A stretch of 32,740 nt of DNA from Mycolicibacterium porcinum (GCA_001942045.1 MSTD01000047.1:13258-45997), one strand, 5' to 3'. Counted from the first letter of the stretch, positions 25,334-32,740 are shown. The notes: generated by a model not told the origin, from the sequence alone. Numbers and translations are program-made.

Positions 25334-26903
25334 CGGCCACCGCACCCAGTGCCGCCCGCATGATCTTGCCGGAGGCGGTTCGTGGAATGTCGGACACGAA
25401 CCGGATCGTCGAAGGCCTGGCCATGGGCTCCGATTCCCGCCGGAAACGCGCGGCAATGGCGTGTTTGAGCTTCCTGGCGTCTGATTCATCCAGAATGACC
25501 GCAGTCACCACGGCGAGCCCGACCAGCGCCCCGAACTCCTCGTCGGGGATTTCGTAACAGGCCGCCTCGCGCACGCCGGCCACTCCCTCGGCGATACGGT
25601 CCACCTCGTCCGGCACGATGTTGACGCCGCCGGAGTTGATCATCTCCGACGATCTGCCCCTGATGTAGAAGTAGCCGTCTTCGTGCCGGTCCAACACGTC
25701 GCCGGTGTTCACCCATCCGTCGACCAGGGTTTCGGCTGTCCGTTCGGGGCGCTCCCAGTAGCCCAGCATGTTCGCCGGCGACTTGATCCACAGCGTCCCC
25801 GACGCGGCAGAATCTGCGCCGGAACGCGGGGGCGGTCCGGCGCCGTCGGCATCCAGGTGGACTTCGACGCCCGGATAGGGCCGCCCGACGGCACCCGCTT
25901 CGATTCGGGCGATCGACCCTTCGCCGGTGGGTAGACACAGTGCGGTACAGCCTGTTTCGCTGAGGCCGTATACCTGCGCGGTCCGGACCCCGGCGGCTTC
26001 CACGAAGCTCACATCAGAGGCGATGGCGCGCGACCCGCCGTATCCGACCATCCGTAGCGACGGCGGGACCGGCGCGCCGGTGGACCGCAATTCGGACACG
26101 AGCCGGCTCAACAGGGTGGGAACCAGGCACGTCGTCGCGACGGCGTTCTCGGCGAGGATCTTCCCGATCGACAGGCCGTTCTCGCCGCCGGTGATACACA
26201 GTCCACCCTGCATCAGACAGTTGAGGATCCACCACAGTCCACCGATGTGGGTGGCGGGCAACGGTGAGTACGTGGTTTCGCCGACGACCCAGTCGATCCA
26301 GGTCAATCGCTCACGCTGCAGAATGTCGGCGACGGAGTAGAACGTCCGATTCGGCAGCAGCACGGCTTTCGGTGCACCCGTCGTTCCACTCGTGAAGATC
26401 ATCGCCAGCGGATCATCCGCTGCCCCGACTGGTGTGCCGGGCAATACATCTGGGGCCCGATCAGCTGCGTGGTCAGTCGGTCCGCCGCTGATGTCGACCG
26501 TCAGAACCGGGATCGACCGGAGCGAACCCGACAGTTCGGCAGTGCGCAGCCGGCAGCCCGGTGCGATCAGAATCGCCCCGGGCGTGGCGATCTCACCGAA
26601 CCGATCCACGGTCGCCGCGGGGAGGCCGCCGTCCACCATGACCGCGACCGCACCGACTCGCGCGCAGGCCAAGACCGCCAGGTAGGTCTCCGGTCCGTTG
26701 TCCGAGAGGACGAACACCCGGGTTCCGGGTGCGACGTCCCGGGAGGCCAGATCAGTGGCCAGCCTGTCCGCTTCGGCGATGAGGTCTCGGTAGCGGAGCA
26801 CGCTGGTTCCGTCACAGCGCCGTAGGGCGATCGCCTCGGGTTGCTGCCGGGCCCGCTCGGTGATGCGTTCCAGCACCGTGGCTGGTGGGTCTGTCAAGGT
26901 CAT
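25326..26903 (-). CDS. fadD10: Fatty acyl-AMP ligase FadD10
   Basis: A 525-residue adenylate-forming enzyme. The nucleotide loop is TSGTTGAPK (171-179), the A5 motif YGLSET (about 312-317), then NTGDVLDRHEDGYFYIRGR and the C-terminal catalytic lysine in RTASGKIMRAAL. It matches M. tuberculosis FadD10 (Rv0099), which forms acyl-AMP and passes it to the carrier protein rather than to CoA. In the isonitrile pathway (MmaC/ScoC) it loads fatty acids on the ACP. ATG 26903 has only a weak ribosome site; the fcoT stop is 18 nt upstream. No truncation or missing motif is visible. Confidence 0.93.
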   Translation of the reverse strand: MTLTDPPATVLERITERARQQPEAIALRRCDGTSVLRYRDLIAEADRLATDLASRDVAPGTRVFVLSDNGPETYLAVLACARVGAVAVMVDGGLPAATVDRFGEIATPGAILIAPGCRLRTAELSGSLRSIPVLTVDISGGPTDHAADRAPDVLPGTPVGAADDPLAMIFTSGTTGAPKAVLLPNRTFYSVADILQRERLTWIDWVVGETTYSPLPATHIGGLWWILNCLMQGGLCITGGENGLSIGKILAENAVATTCLVPTLLSRLVSELRSTGAPVPPSLRMVGYGGSRAIASDVSFVEAAGVRTAQVYGLSETGCTALCLPTGEGSIARIEAGAVGRPYPGVEVHLDADGAGPPPRSGADSAASGTLWIKSPANMLGYWERPERTAETLVDGWVNTGDVLDRHEDGYFYIRGRSSEMINSGGVNIVPDEVDRIAEGVAGVREAACYEIPDEEFGALVGLAVVTAVILDESDARKLKHAIAARFRRESEPMARPSTIRFVSDIPRTASGKIMRAALGAVAGG

Positions 26904-26921
26904 GCTGCTCTCGTACCGGTG

Positions 26922-27482
26922 TCAGGGGATGTTGAGGGCGGCTAGTTCGACGTCGCCGGAGGCGGATCCGCCGTCCTCGTCCCAGAATTCGACCGTGCAC
27001 GGAATCTTGAGATAGCGAATCGTGCGGTCGACCACCTCGAAGTCCTTGCACAGCAGGCGTGCCGAGAATTTCTTGGATTTGATCGGACGTCTGAAGCGCG
27101 ATGCGGTGGTCTTGATCAGCATGCTGGGGAGCTGATAGTTGAAGTAGTCCTCGATCGACCAGCCCCGGAATTCGGGGATCTGCTCGTTGAGGATTGCCGG
27201 TGCGAACGCACTGTATGCGAGCTGATTGAAGCACAGCACCCATTCGGCAGCGTTGAAGTGACCGGTGTCGCGAATGTACGCGGGCTCTTTGATGCTGAAG
27301 TTCCCGACGGCGAACACAGAGGTCTCGGTGGCTTCGTACTCTGCGTCGAGCAGATAGCGACACCCCTTGTAGGAGTACGGTTCCAGGACCTTGACCAGCA
27401 GGTCCTCGGGGATCGGCGCCAGATGGGAAGTGCCGAACCCATCCGTCGTCATCGGCAGTGTCTCGGCGGTGCTCATACTCAT
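26922..27482 (-). CDS. fcoT: FcoT-type hotdog enzyme of the isonitrile pathway (Rv0098-like)
   Basis: A 186-residue hotdog-fold protein closely matching Rv0098 (FcoT): LEPYSYKGCRYLLDAEY, STGHFNAAEWVLCFNQLAYSAFAPA (its RDTGHFNAAEW here), KSKKFSARLLCKDFEVVDRT and the ending ELAALNIP. Once described as a long-chain fatty acyl-CoA thioesterase, its homologues MmaD/ScoD are recalled to add glycine to the beta carbon of an enoyl-ACP and release the product, giving the N-carboxymethyl beta-amino acid precursor of the isonitrile. ATG 27482 overlaps the upstream gene's stop (ATGA); a second ATG at 27476 is possible. Confidence 0.93.
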   Translation of the reverse strand: MSMSTAETLPMTTDGFGTSHLAPIPEDLLVKVLEPYSYKGCRYLLDAEYEATETSVFAVGNFSIKEPAYIRDTGHFNAAEWVLCFNQLAYSAFAPAILNEQIPEFRGWSIEDYFNYQLPSMLIKTTASRFRRPIKSKKFSARLLCKDFEVVDRTIRYLKIPCTVEFWDEDGGSASGDVELAALNIP

Positions 27483-28348
27483 ACCCCATATCCCGGTGTC
27501 GTGAGGCCGTCCAGCATGGTCAGCCGATGAGTCGTCAAAGTTCCTGACGCCGTCCCGTGTTTCGCACGGTGCATCAGAACCCGGTTGTCCCACAACACGA
27601 CATCGCCGACCTCATAGTGCTGGGTGTGGATGAACGGCGAGGTGAAGTCCGGGTCGAGTTGACCGGTGGCCGTCATGAGCTCGTGCAGCACACCAGCCGG
27701 GAGGACGTTTCCGTCCGCGTCCTCGATCTTCGTGGTGCCGGACGCACAGATGTAGAGGATTTCCTGCCCGGTCTGCGGATGCCTAATGACCGTCGGCCAG
27801 GTGATCGGCGGGGTGGTGACCGAGATCTCGTCCCAGACCTCGCCGATCGGCTTGTAGACATCGTGCGGGCGAATCTTGATGTGGCGCCGAGGATCATGGG
27901 TGGCGAACGTGCCCCGGACCGGGTCCCGTAGCGAATCCGGCAGAGACTCCCACACCTTGTTCAGATCAATGAAATAGGTCCCGCGGTCACTGCCCGGCAC
28001 GGCCAGCGGAACCACCATTGAGAATGCGAACGGCTCGGGCATGAACATGTAGTCGATGTGCCAGAACGCACCGGTCTTCGGGACGCCGTGCCCTTCCTCG
28101 GTCGAGGACACGAAGATCTCGGGGTGGTCCTTGTGGTGATAGATCGGTTCGTAGTAGGTGACGACGTCGCCGACGATGCGCCCCAGCTCGAGGAACTCTT
28201 CCGGAGTCGGATGAAGATCTTTCAGGATGACCAGCTTGTGCTGGTAGACGATCTCACGGATCTCGTCCCGCGTGATGTCGTCGAGATTCTTGGGATCGAT
28301 GCCCGTGACTTGCGCCCCGAGCCCCTCCCCTTTCACGTTCAGCGTCAA
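27479..28348 (-). CDS. Fe(II)/2-oxoglutarate-dependent isonitrile synthase (TauD family, Rv0097-like)
   Basis: A 289-residue non-heme iron oxygenase, the same length as Rv0097 and matching its start (TLNVKGEGLGAQVTGIDPKN). The iron-binding His-x-Asp is in GAFWHIDYMFMPEP and the distal His in DNRVLMHRAKHG, followed by the 2-oxoglutarate-binding Arg in TTHRLTML. The homologues ScoE/MmaE oxidatively convert a glycyl-beta-amino acid into an isonitrile acid, which makes this the signature gene of the cluster. TTG 28348 is chosen because GAGGAG lies 5 bases upstream and the protein then equals Rv0097; an upstream ATG-like extension to 28462 would run into the PPE gene. It has its own ECF-type promoter, 50 bp upstream. 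Confidence 0.93.
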   Translation of the reverse strand: MTLNVKGEGLGAQVTGIDPKNLDDITRDEIREIVYQHKLVILKDLHPTPEEFLELGRIVGDVVTYYEPIYHHKDHPEIFVSSTEEGHGVPKTGAFWHIDYMFMPEPFAFSMVVPLAVPGSDRGTYFIDLNKVWESLPDSLRDPVRGTFATHDPRRHIKIRPHDVYKPIGEVWDEISVTTPPITWPTVIRHPQTGQEILYICASGTTKIEDADGNVLPAGVLHELMTATGQLDPDFTSPFIHTQHYEVGDVVLWDNRVLMHRAKHGTASGTLTTHRLTMLDGLTTPGYGV

Positions 28349-28392
28349 CTCAACTCCTCGTTCGGCACCGCGCAGCGCCGGTGGTGCGGCTG

Positions 28393-28411
28393 TTTGATTG
28401 GTCGAATCAAA
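28393..28411. promoter_or_regulatory. Palindrome TTTGATT-GGTCG-AATCAAA over the -10 of the isonitrile-synthase promoter
   Basis: A perfect 7-5-7 inverted repeat, unusually AT-rich for this DNA. It covers the whole candidate -10 element (28399-28404) of the promoter, so a bound repressor would block it. It does not resemble the recalled mycobacterial Zur or IdeR boxes. No second copy was noticed elsewhere in the window. Confidence 0.5.
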
Positions 28412-28427
28412 TCGATTGAAAGTTCCC
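28399..28427 (-). promoter_or_regulatory. Candidate SigC promoter for the isonitrile operon (before the synthase gene)
   Basis: On the minus strand GCGGGAACTTTC begins at the PPE stop codon and is followed by CGACCAATC; GGAAC-N17-CGAC. The first 12 bases are identical to those of the PPE promoter. This gives the enzyme genes a promoter independent of the PPE gene. Confidence 0.75.
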
Positions 28428-28428
28428 G

Positions 28429-29898
28429 CTATTCGCGGATCTGGTCTGGATCGCTCCGCCACGTGGCGGGAAGCATCGGGATCGACTCCGCGGCGCCGCC
28501 GGATGACCGCTGGACCAGTCCGGCGGCTGCATTGGTGGCCACGGGTGTCACACCGGTGAAACCGAGGGCGGTCGTACCCATGTCACTGGCGGACGGCGCG
28601 TCCCGGCCGGCGACCGGGACGCCGTTCTCGGCATCCGCGGGCTCGGACAGAAACTCGTGGCGATAGCTGCGAGCCCGATCTCGTTTCCGGCCGATCTGTT
28701 TCCGACGCGTGCCGGTGGCGGCAGCCGCTCGGGCCGCGGCGACGGTGGCGAGGACATCTGCCATTCCGTCAGGGGATTTCGCACCGGACTTCGGCCCCGA
28801 TGGCACGGCGGGCGGGTCCGGGCCGGCTACGGCATAGCCGGCGAACGCCGATGCTGCCGGTCCGGCGCCGCCGGCGGTGGCGGCCGCCCCAGCAGCGCTG
28901 CCGCCGCTCGTGTGCGGAACCGCTGTGGACGCCCCGGACGGACTCAATGCCGGGCTGGCCTCGATCGTCGTCGCCGGACGATGGGCGCCGCCGTTGGGCT
29001 CAGCGGCAACCGGTGCCCCAACCGGCGCCGGCACGTCGTCCTGCAGGAGTGCCAACGCGCCCAGGGCGCTCAGCGCGCTGAGTGCGGGGGCCAGAAATGG
29101 CAGCAGCAGAAGCGAATACGACGCGTAGTAGGGATACCAGAGCATGTCGTACAGGATGAGAGCGATGACCGCGAGCACCGCGGCCTCCGCGGGGTTGAAA
29201 CCCAGCTGCCCGAAGAACTGCTGAAACGTCTCAAGGAGTTGTTGGGGGTTGCCCGCACCCGAGATGAGCTCGGAGATCAGCCGCCAGATGTCGCCGGGCG
29301 GTTGGGTGTCCGACGATGAGCCGGACGTGTTCTGCTGATCGCTTCGCGCCTCAGCTCCTGGCGCGAGGATCGGCGGGGCAGGCCGGGGCGACGGCACTGC
29401 CGCCGATGCGCTCTCCGCTACCCCCTGGTACGTCGTCATCACCTCGGCTGCCTGCAGCCACATCCGCACGTAATCGGCCTCGTTGACGGCAATCGGGATG
29501 GTGTTGACGCCGAAGAAGTTGGTGGCCAGCAGCACGCCGTGAGTGACGTGGTTGGCGGCGAGCTCGGCCAGACTGGGCATGGTCGCGAGGGCGCCGGCGT
29601 AGGCGGCCGCGACTGTCTCGTGCTGCACCGCGGTGACGGCGCTGTCGGCCGAGGCCTGTTCCAGCCAGGCCAGGTAGGGGCCATGGGCAGCCACATACTG
29701 TGCGGCGCTGGGGCCTTCCCAGCTGCCAGCTTGCACCTCGGCCAGCAGTTGTGTGAGTTCGACTGCTGCCGCACTGTATTGAGTACTCAGTGCATGCCAC
29801 TGCCCGGCTGCGGCCACCAAGGACGCGGGACCGGGACCCGTACTCAACAATGCCGAATGCACCTCTGGGGGCACCGCCAGCCACATCGGGGCAGCCAC
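28429..29898 (-). CDS. PPE1: PPE family protein, PPE1-like (Rv0096), first gene of the isonitrile operon
   Basis: A 489-residue PPE protein. The N-terminal PPE helical domain (about 1-180) begins [14 protein letters not shown] and contains [23 protein letters not shown] and [22 protein letters not shown]. Two hydrophobic helices follow near residues 245-295 ([20 protein letters not shown]), then a long Ala/Pro/Ser-rich region and an ending close to Rv0096. No PE partner is adjacent. PPE proteins are exported by ESX systems; Rv0096 is the conserved companion of the isonitrile cluster and is assumed to help move the lipopeptide or its metal complex, though this is unproven. GTG 29898 has a strong AGGAGG six bases upstream, and an ECF-type promoter lies 44 bp upstream. 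Confidence 0.93.
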   Translation of the reverse strand: MAAPMWLAVPPEVHSALLSTGPGPASLVAAAGQWHALSTQYSAAAVELTQLLAEVQAGSWEGPSAAQYVAAHGPYLAWLEQASADSAVTAVQHETVAAAYAGALATMPSLAELAANHVTHGVLLATNFFGVNTIPIAVNEADYVRMWLQAAEVMTTYQGVAESASAAVPSPRPAPPILAPGAEARSDQQNTSGSSSDTQPPGDIWRLISELISGAGNPQQLLETFQQFFGQLGFNPAEAAVLAVIALILYDMLWYPYYASYSLLLLPFLAPALSALSALGALALLQDDVPAPVGAPVAAEPNGGAHRPATTIEASPALSPSGASTAVPHTSGGSAAGAAATAGGAGPAASAFAGYAVAGPDPPAVPSGPKSGAKSPDGMADVLATVAAARAAAATGTRRKQIGRKRDRARSYRHEFLSEPADAENGVPVAGRDAPSASDMGTTALGFTGVTPVATNAAAGLVQRSSGGAAESIPMLPATWRSDPDQIRE

Positions 29899-29942
29899 GT
29901 ATCACCTCCTCGAGCGGGCGTCGACCGGTCCTGTCTTTCAGC

Positions 29943-29971
29943 TAGTCGGCCACTGCCGCCGGAAAGTTCCC
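29943..29971 (-). promoter_or_regulatory. Candidate SigC promoter for the PPE gene
   Basis: GCGGGAACTTTC (minus strand, ending at 29962) is followed by CGACTA at 29943-29948; GGAAC-N17-CGAC. The 12-base upstream element is identical to that before the isonitrile synthase. The -10 ends 44 bp before the GTG at 29898. Confidence 0.75.
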
Positions 29972-30030
29972 GCGATGCGGCGATTGATGTGCCCACCGGG
30001 GCAACGACTCTCGGGAGTGACCCGCCCGGG

Positions 30031-30036
30031 TACGGT
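30031..30036 (+). promoter_or_regulatory. -10 box of a leaderless methyltransferase transcript
   Basis: TACGGT ends six bases before the ATG at 30043, the ideal leaderless arrangement. No ribosome site is present. Confidence 0.5.
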
Positions 30037-30042
30037 CGTGCC

Positions 30043-30852
30043 ATGCCAGTGATCGACGCGCGTCATCTGACCGCGGTATCGGAGACCGCGCTCCTGACTC
30101 TGCACCAGCGGGCGAGCGAGGCCGCCCGGCCCGACGGCATCATCGTGGACCCACTGGCGATCGCGCTGCGCGACAGGCTCGGCTACGACTATCACCATTT
30201 CGGCCGGACCCACCAGGCGACCGCGCTGCGGGCCCTGGCGTTCGACGAGGCCTCTCGTCGGTACCTTCGGGCCCACCCCCGCGCCAGCGTGGTCGCCCTG
30301 GCCGAGGGGCTTCAGACGAGCTTCTGGCGGCTCGACAATGGCGAGATAGTTTGGCTTTCAGTAGATCTGGAGCCCATCGTGCGGCTGCGCCGGCAGTTGC
30401 TCCCAGCTTCGGACCGGCTGCGCCACCTGGCTCAGTCGGCACTCGACCACTCGTGGATGGATCAGGTCGACGCCACCGACGGTGTGCTCATCACCGCCGA
30501 AGGACTGTTCCAGTATCTGGAGCACGACGCGGTGTTCGATCTCATCGCGGCCTGCGCCGCCAGATTCCCCGGCGGGCAGCTGATCTTCGACAGCGTCCCG
30601 CGATTCCTCAGCTGGTACTCCCAGCGGCGCGGCATCAAGCTCAGCAAGCAGTACACCGCACCGCCGATGCCGTTCTGGTTCACCGCGGACCGATACCACG
30701 AGATACGTGCCATACCAGGAGTTCTCGCGGTGCGTGAGCTTGAGATGCCGGCCGGTCGCGGCAAGGTCTTGGCGCGGGCCGCAGCGCTGGTGTACCGGTC
30801 CCGGTCGCTCGAGCGCTTCCGGGCACCGACGAACGTCATCGAGTTCGGATGA
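30043..30852 (+). CDS. LCMT/Ppm1-type SAM-dependent methyltransferase
   Basis: A 269-residue class I methyltransferase of the leucine carboxyl methyltransferase family common in mycobacteria. The SAM-binding strand reads VVALAEGLQTSFWRL instead of the usual GxGLDTRxxR, followed by WLSVDLEPIVRLRRQLLP (acidic residue after strand 2) and VLITAEGLFQYLE. ITAEGLFQYL is a family hallmark. The substrate is unknown. It is divergent from the PPE gene across 144 bp and has a TACGGT leaderless promoter rather than an ECF-type one, so I do not assign it to the isonitrile system. It converges with the lipoprotein gene, 18 bp apart. Confidence 0.85.
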   Translation: MPVIDARHLTAVSETALLTLHQRASEAARPDGIIVDPLAIALRDRLGYDYHHFGRTHQATALRALAFDEASRRYLRAHPRASVVALAEGLQTSFWRLDNGEIVWLSVDLEPIVRLRRQLLPASDRLRHLAQSALDHSWMDQVDATDGVLITAEGLFQYLEHDAVFDLIAACAARFPGGQLIFDSVPRFLSWYSQRRGIKLSKQYTAPPMPFWFTADRYHEIRAIPGVLAVRELEMPAGRGKVLARAAALVYRSRSLERFRAPTNVIEFG

Positions 30853-30870
30853 CCGGAGGGCCCGGCACCG

Positions 30871-31545
30871 TCAGCGCGGCATCGCCGCCTTGATCTTGTC
30901 CACCACATCAGCGGCCTGGGTCACCGATGACCCGGCCGGCTTACACGCCTGGATATCCATGACGAGATCGGCCGCCACAGCCAGGGCACGCTGGCAGGCG
31001 CGGGTCTGATCTCCGTTCACACGGGTGAACGGCAGGGTGAGCTCTGAGTCCGTCCTGGTCAGATCGCCACTCCTCCACTTGGGCAGCGGTTCCCCGTTCA
31101 GGGTGATGTTCACGTTGTGGTTGGTGCACTTGGCCCAGCGTTCCGCCGATTGGTTCAGAAAATCGGCGGCCTCCTGCGTCGACGGGAAGATCACCACCGA
31201 CTGCACCAGCAGGTTGTCCCAGTTGTCGTTGTCCGGCGCGCGCAACAGCACCTGACGCATGGCGGTCCATCGATCCCCGTAGATGGCGGACTCGTTCACC
31301 TGCCAGGCGCCGAGGCAGTTCAGGTTGGGCAACAGGTTGCGGTGATCGTTCATCTCGGTGACCGGCTTGTGCGCCACCATCCCCTCGGTCCCCATCACGG
31401 TATCGACCTGGTCGGTGGTGAGCAGCAGCCCCTCGAGGGCCGACTTGGGCACCTCCTTCGGTGGGCCCTGGGCCTTGTCGCCGTTGCCGGCGCAGCCGGC
31501 TGCCAGCAGAACGAGCATGAGCAACGAAATCGCAAGCCGGATCAC
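30871..31545 (-). CDS. Lipoprotein with PknH-like extracellular sensor domain
   Basis: A 224-residue lipoprotein. A hydrophobic signal ends in the lipobox LLAAGC (Cys18), to be acylated and anchored outside the cytoplasmic membrane. The rest fits the PknH C-terminal sensor family (like LppH, LpqQ or LppR): ALEGLLLTTDQVDTVMGT, LPNLNCLGAWQVNESAIYGD, SVVIFPSTQEAADFL, and paired cysteines near Cys83, Cys141, Cys186 and Cys204, which form disulphides in PknH. GTG 31545 has AAAGGA five to six bases upstream. It lies 55 bp downstream of another exported-protein gene on the same strand; a specific ligand is not known. Confidence 0.87.
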   Translation of the reverse strand: MIRLAISLLMLVLLAAGCAGNGDKAQGPPKEVPKSALEGLLLTTDQVDTVMGTEGMVAHKPVTEMNDHRNLLPNLNCLGAWQVNESAIYGDRWTAMRQVLLRAPDNDNWDNLLVQSVVIFPSTQEAADFLNQSAERWAKCTNHNVNITLNGEPLPKWRSGDLTRTDSELTLPFTRVNGDQTRACQRALAVAADLVMDIQACKPAGSSVTQAADVVDKIKAAMPR

Positions 31546-31600
31546 GGCGTTCCTTTACTGACGGCGCGGTTCACCGCGCACATGGTGGTTGAGCTCGCCG

Positions 31601-32194
31601 TCAGGCGTGGGTTCCCGCAGCGGCACAGGCCATCTGTGCATTGGTGGCGTCGTTGTTGAGCTGGGTGGCCGTGTCGTTGAGAGACTGGCCGCCGGTCCGC
31701 AACCCCATCTTCAGGAGCAGCTTGGTGGCCCCGAAAGACCAAGAGCGCATCGGATTGGCGATATCGGGCGAGAGTCCGGGCGTGCCGGCGGCGCTCATCG
31801 CCGACGCGGCGGCTTCTCGCAGCGCCGTGCGGCCGCTGGTGTTCGTCGTGCTGATGGTCGGATCGCCGTAATCCGGGCGCTCCACCCCTTCGATGGAATC
31901 CGCGAAGTCACCGTAGAACGTCGACGCAGAGTCGAGCGCGTTGGCGAACGTCGAGCAGGCCGTAACCGCAGGCACGCCAGGGTCATCCGTGCTGGCAACC
32001 GGAACCGGTGCCGGCCCCACAGCCGGCGCACCGGCCGTCACCGGCGGCAACTCGGGCACTGCGGGCGCCACCGGCCCCGGGGCACCGGCCTCATCGCCCG
32101 GTTCGGCGACGGCGATGGGCATGGCAGCGAAACCGATGCCGAAGGCAATGAGTAGCGACACGAACCCTCGCTCGTATACCTGAGTCGACTTCAA
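31601..32194 (-). CDS. Exported protein of unknown function
   Basis: A 197-residue protein. Starting from TTG 32194, which has GGAGGA four bases upstream, the N-terminus is a typical signal peptide (VSLLIAFGIGFAAMPIAVA, cleaved before EPG). A Pro/Ala-rich linker (about 30-70) follows, then a helical domain with two cysteines (ACSTFANALDSASTFYGDF and MACAAAG). Mycobacteria have many such small secreted proteins; I do not recognise a family function. An ATG-type start as far up as 32371 would bury the signal peptide, so it is rejected. Its neighbour downstream is the sensor lipoprotein, possibly co-transcribed. Confidence 0.78.
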   Translation of the reverse strand: MKSTQVYERGFVSLLIAFGIGFAAMPIAVAEPGDEAGAPGPVAPAVPELPPVTAGAPAVGPAPVPVASTDDPGVPAVTACSTFANALDSASTFYGDFADSIEGVERPDYGDPTISTTNTSGRTALREAAASAMSAAGTPGLSPDIANPMRSWSFGATKLLLKMGLRTGGQSLNDTATQLNNDATNAQMACAAAGTHA

Positions 32195-32612
32195 CGATTC
32201 CTCCGTCAGTCGGTAGCAGTTAGGCGCCAGGCGCCACGTTCGACGGCCGCGCCTGCTCGACGCATCCGCCTTACCCCCCGGATCACCACACGGTCGAGGG
32301 TTCACATGTCCAAAAGGTGAACAACCGACCAACCCGTACCCTCCACGCGTCGTCCATTGTGTGCCGGTCACCGGCTCCGATACCTCATATATGTATTGCG
32401 CTGCGGCGCATGCGGTTTCCCAGCAACCTCACAGGTTCGGGGACGCCAGCTGGACGGGAAGGCGGCGGCAACTGTTGGGTCGTTGTTCACCGAATCGAAA
32501 CGCAACCGGTTAATGATTCGTCGCGACAGATTCCTTGGACCCGTTGGGTTCTGGCGACCACGGCGCGTCGCGGAACGACAGGGCCAGAACCACGAGAGGC
32601 GCTAGTTCACGC
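32195..32612. other. 418-bp gene-free region between divergent exported-protein genes
   Basis: This is a divergent promoter region. Short open frames exist but none shows a family motif. It contains a small AT-rich patch (CCTCATATATGTATT, about 32381-32395) within otherwise GC-rich DNA. I see no clear operator or RNA gene. Confidence 0.6.
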
Positions 32613-32740
32613 ATGTTGAGTCGTTTTGCCCCCCTGGCTGCAGTCTGCATGTTGGCACCTGTAGCGATTGCGCCCCTTGCCCTCGCGGATCCCCCGCCGC
32701 CGCCGGAGACCTTTCCGGTGAACGTGCCGCCGACGAGGTA
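32613..32740 (+). CDS. Exported Pro-rich protein, N-terminal part (cut by window end)
   Basis: An open frame begins at ATG 32613 and runs to the end of the window (42 codons) without a stop. The N-terminus is a clear signal peptide (LSRFAPLAAVCMLAPVAIA) with cleavage expected after ALA, before DPPPPPETFPVNVPPTR. The mature part starts with a poly-proline run. A GAGAGG lies well upstream of the ATG (about 15 bases), so the ribosome site is poor. Function cannot be assigned from this fragment. Confidence 0.65.
   Translation, partial: MLSRFAPLAAVCMLAPVAIAPLALADPPPPPETFPVNVPPTR

Noticed and set aside
25334..25489. Longer N-terminus for the ACP
   Set aside because: The extension lies inside fadD10 in another frame and has no carrier-like sequence.
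28393..28411. Zur box before the isonitrile synthase
   Set aside because: The palindrome is AT-rich but does not match the recalled mycobacterial Zur consensus; kept only as an operator of unknown regulator.
28348..28462. Longer N-terminus for the isonitrile synthase
   Set aside because: It would overlap the PPE gene end and the candidate promoter. The TTG at 28348 has a good ribosome site and yields the same length as Rv0097.
1..32740. CRISPR arrays, tRNA or rRNA genes, insertion sequences
   Set aside because: No regularly spaced repeats, tRNA-like cloverleaf, rRNA sequence or transposase-like gene was recognised by reading; a dedicated tRNA/ncRNA scan was not possible.

Overview
The window is high-GC actinobacterial DNA and almost certainly a Mycobacterium (Mycolicibacterium-type). 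It carries an MmpS/MmpL pair, mycobactin genes mbtK-mbtL-mbtM, a PrpR-type propionate regulator, a PPE protein, a PknH-like sensor lipoprotein, SigC, and many leaderless genes with a TANNNT box 5-8 nt before the start codon. The species cannot be named from sequence alone. Gene assignments rest on protein motifs and on remembered M. tuberculosis homologues; no database search was run.

Layout. 1-368: end of a D-2-hydroxyacid dehydrogenase. 0.5-4.4 kb: mmpS-mmpL and a TetR regulator. 4.4-7.7 kb (minus strand): mbtK, mbtL and mbtM, followed by a dihydrofolate-reductase-like gene; the expected mbtN is not here. 7.7-8.25 kb: a 530-bp gene-free stretch with a weak IdeR-box candidate and a terminator-like hairpin. 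8.25-13.3 kb: the methylcitrate operon prpD-prpB-prpC with divergent prpR.

13.4-29.9 kb is the main interest: a metal/isonitrile-lipopeptide island corresponding to M. tuberculosis Rv0093c and Rv0096-Rv0103c, but rearranged and with extra genes. It holds a zinc-type membrane anti-sigma candidate, a Met/His-rich DUF5134 protein, a CopD/CtaG membrane protein, a 36-residue metallothionein, an unknown four-helix membrane protein, a CtpB-type P1B ATPase and sigC. These are followed by an operon PPE - Fe(II) isonitrile synthase - FcoT - FadD10 - ACP - single-module NRPS (C-A-T-R) - HMA metallochaperone. Five sites upstream of five of these genes share GGAACT-N16-CGAC(C/T)A with exactly the same spacing, which looks like an ECF sigma promoter, most simply that of the SigC encoded in the same island. 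The NRPS specificity residues suggest lysine. I infer one coordinated system: SigC, probably held by the membrane anti-sigma protein, drives synthesis of an isonitrile lipopeptide metallophore together with metal transport, chaperone and membrane-handling proteins.

30.0-32.7 kb: a divergent LCMT-type methyltransferase, a sensor-domain lipoprotein, an exported protein, a gene-free 418-bp stretch, and the start of another exported protein cut by the window end.
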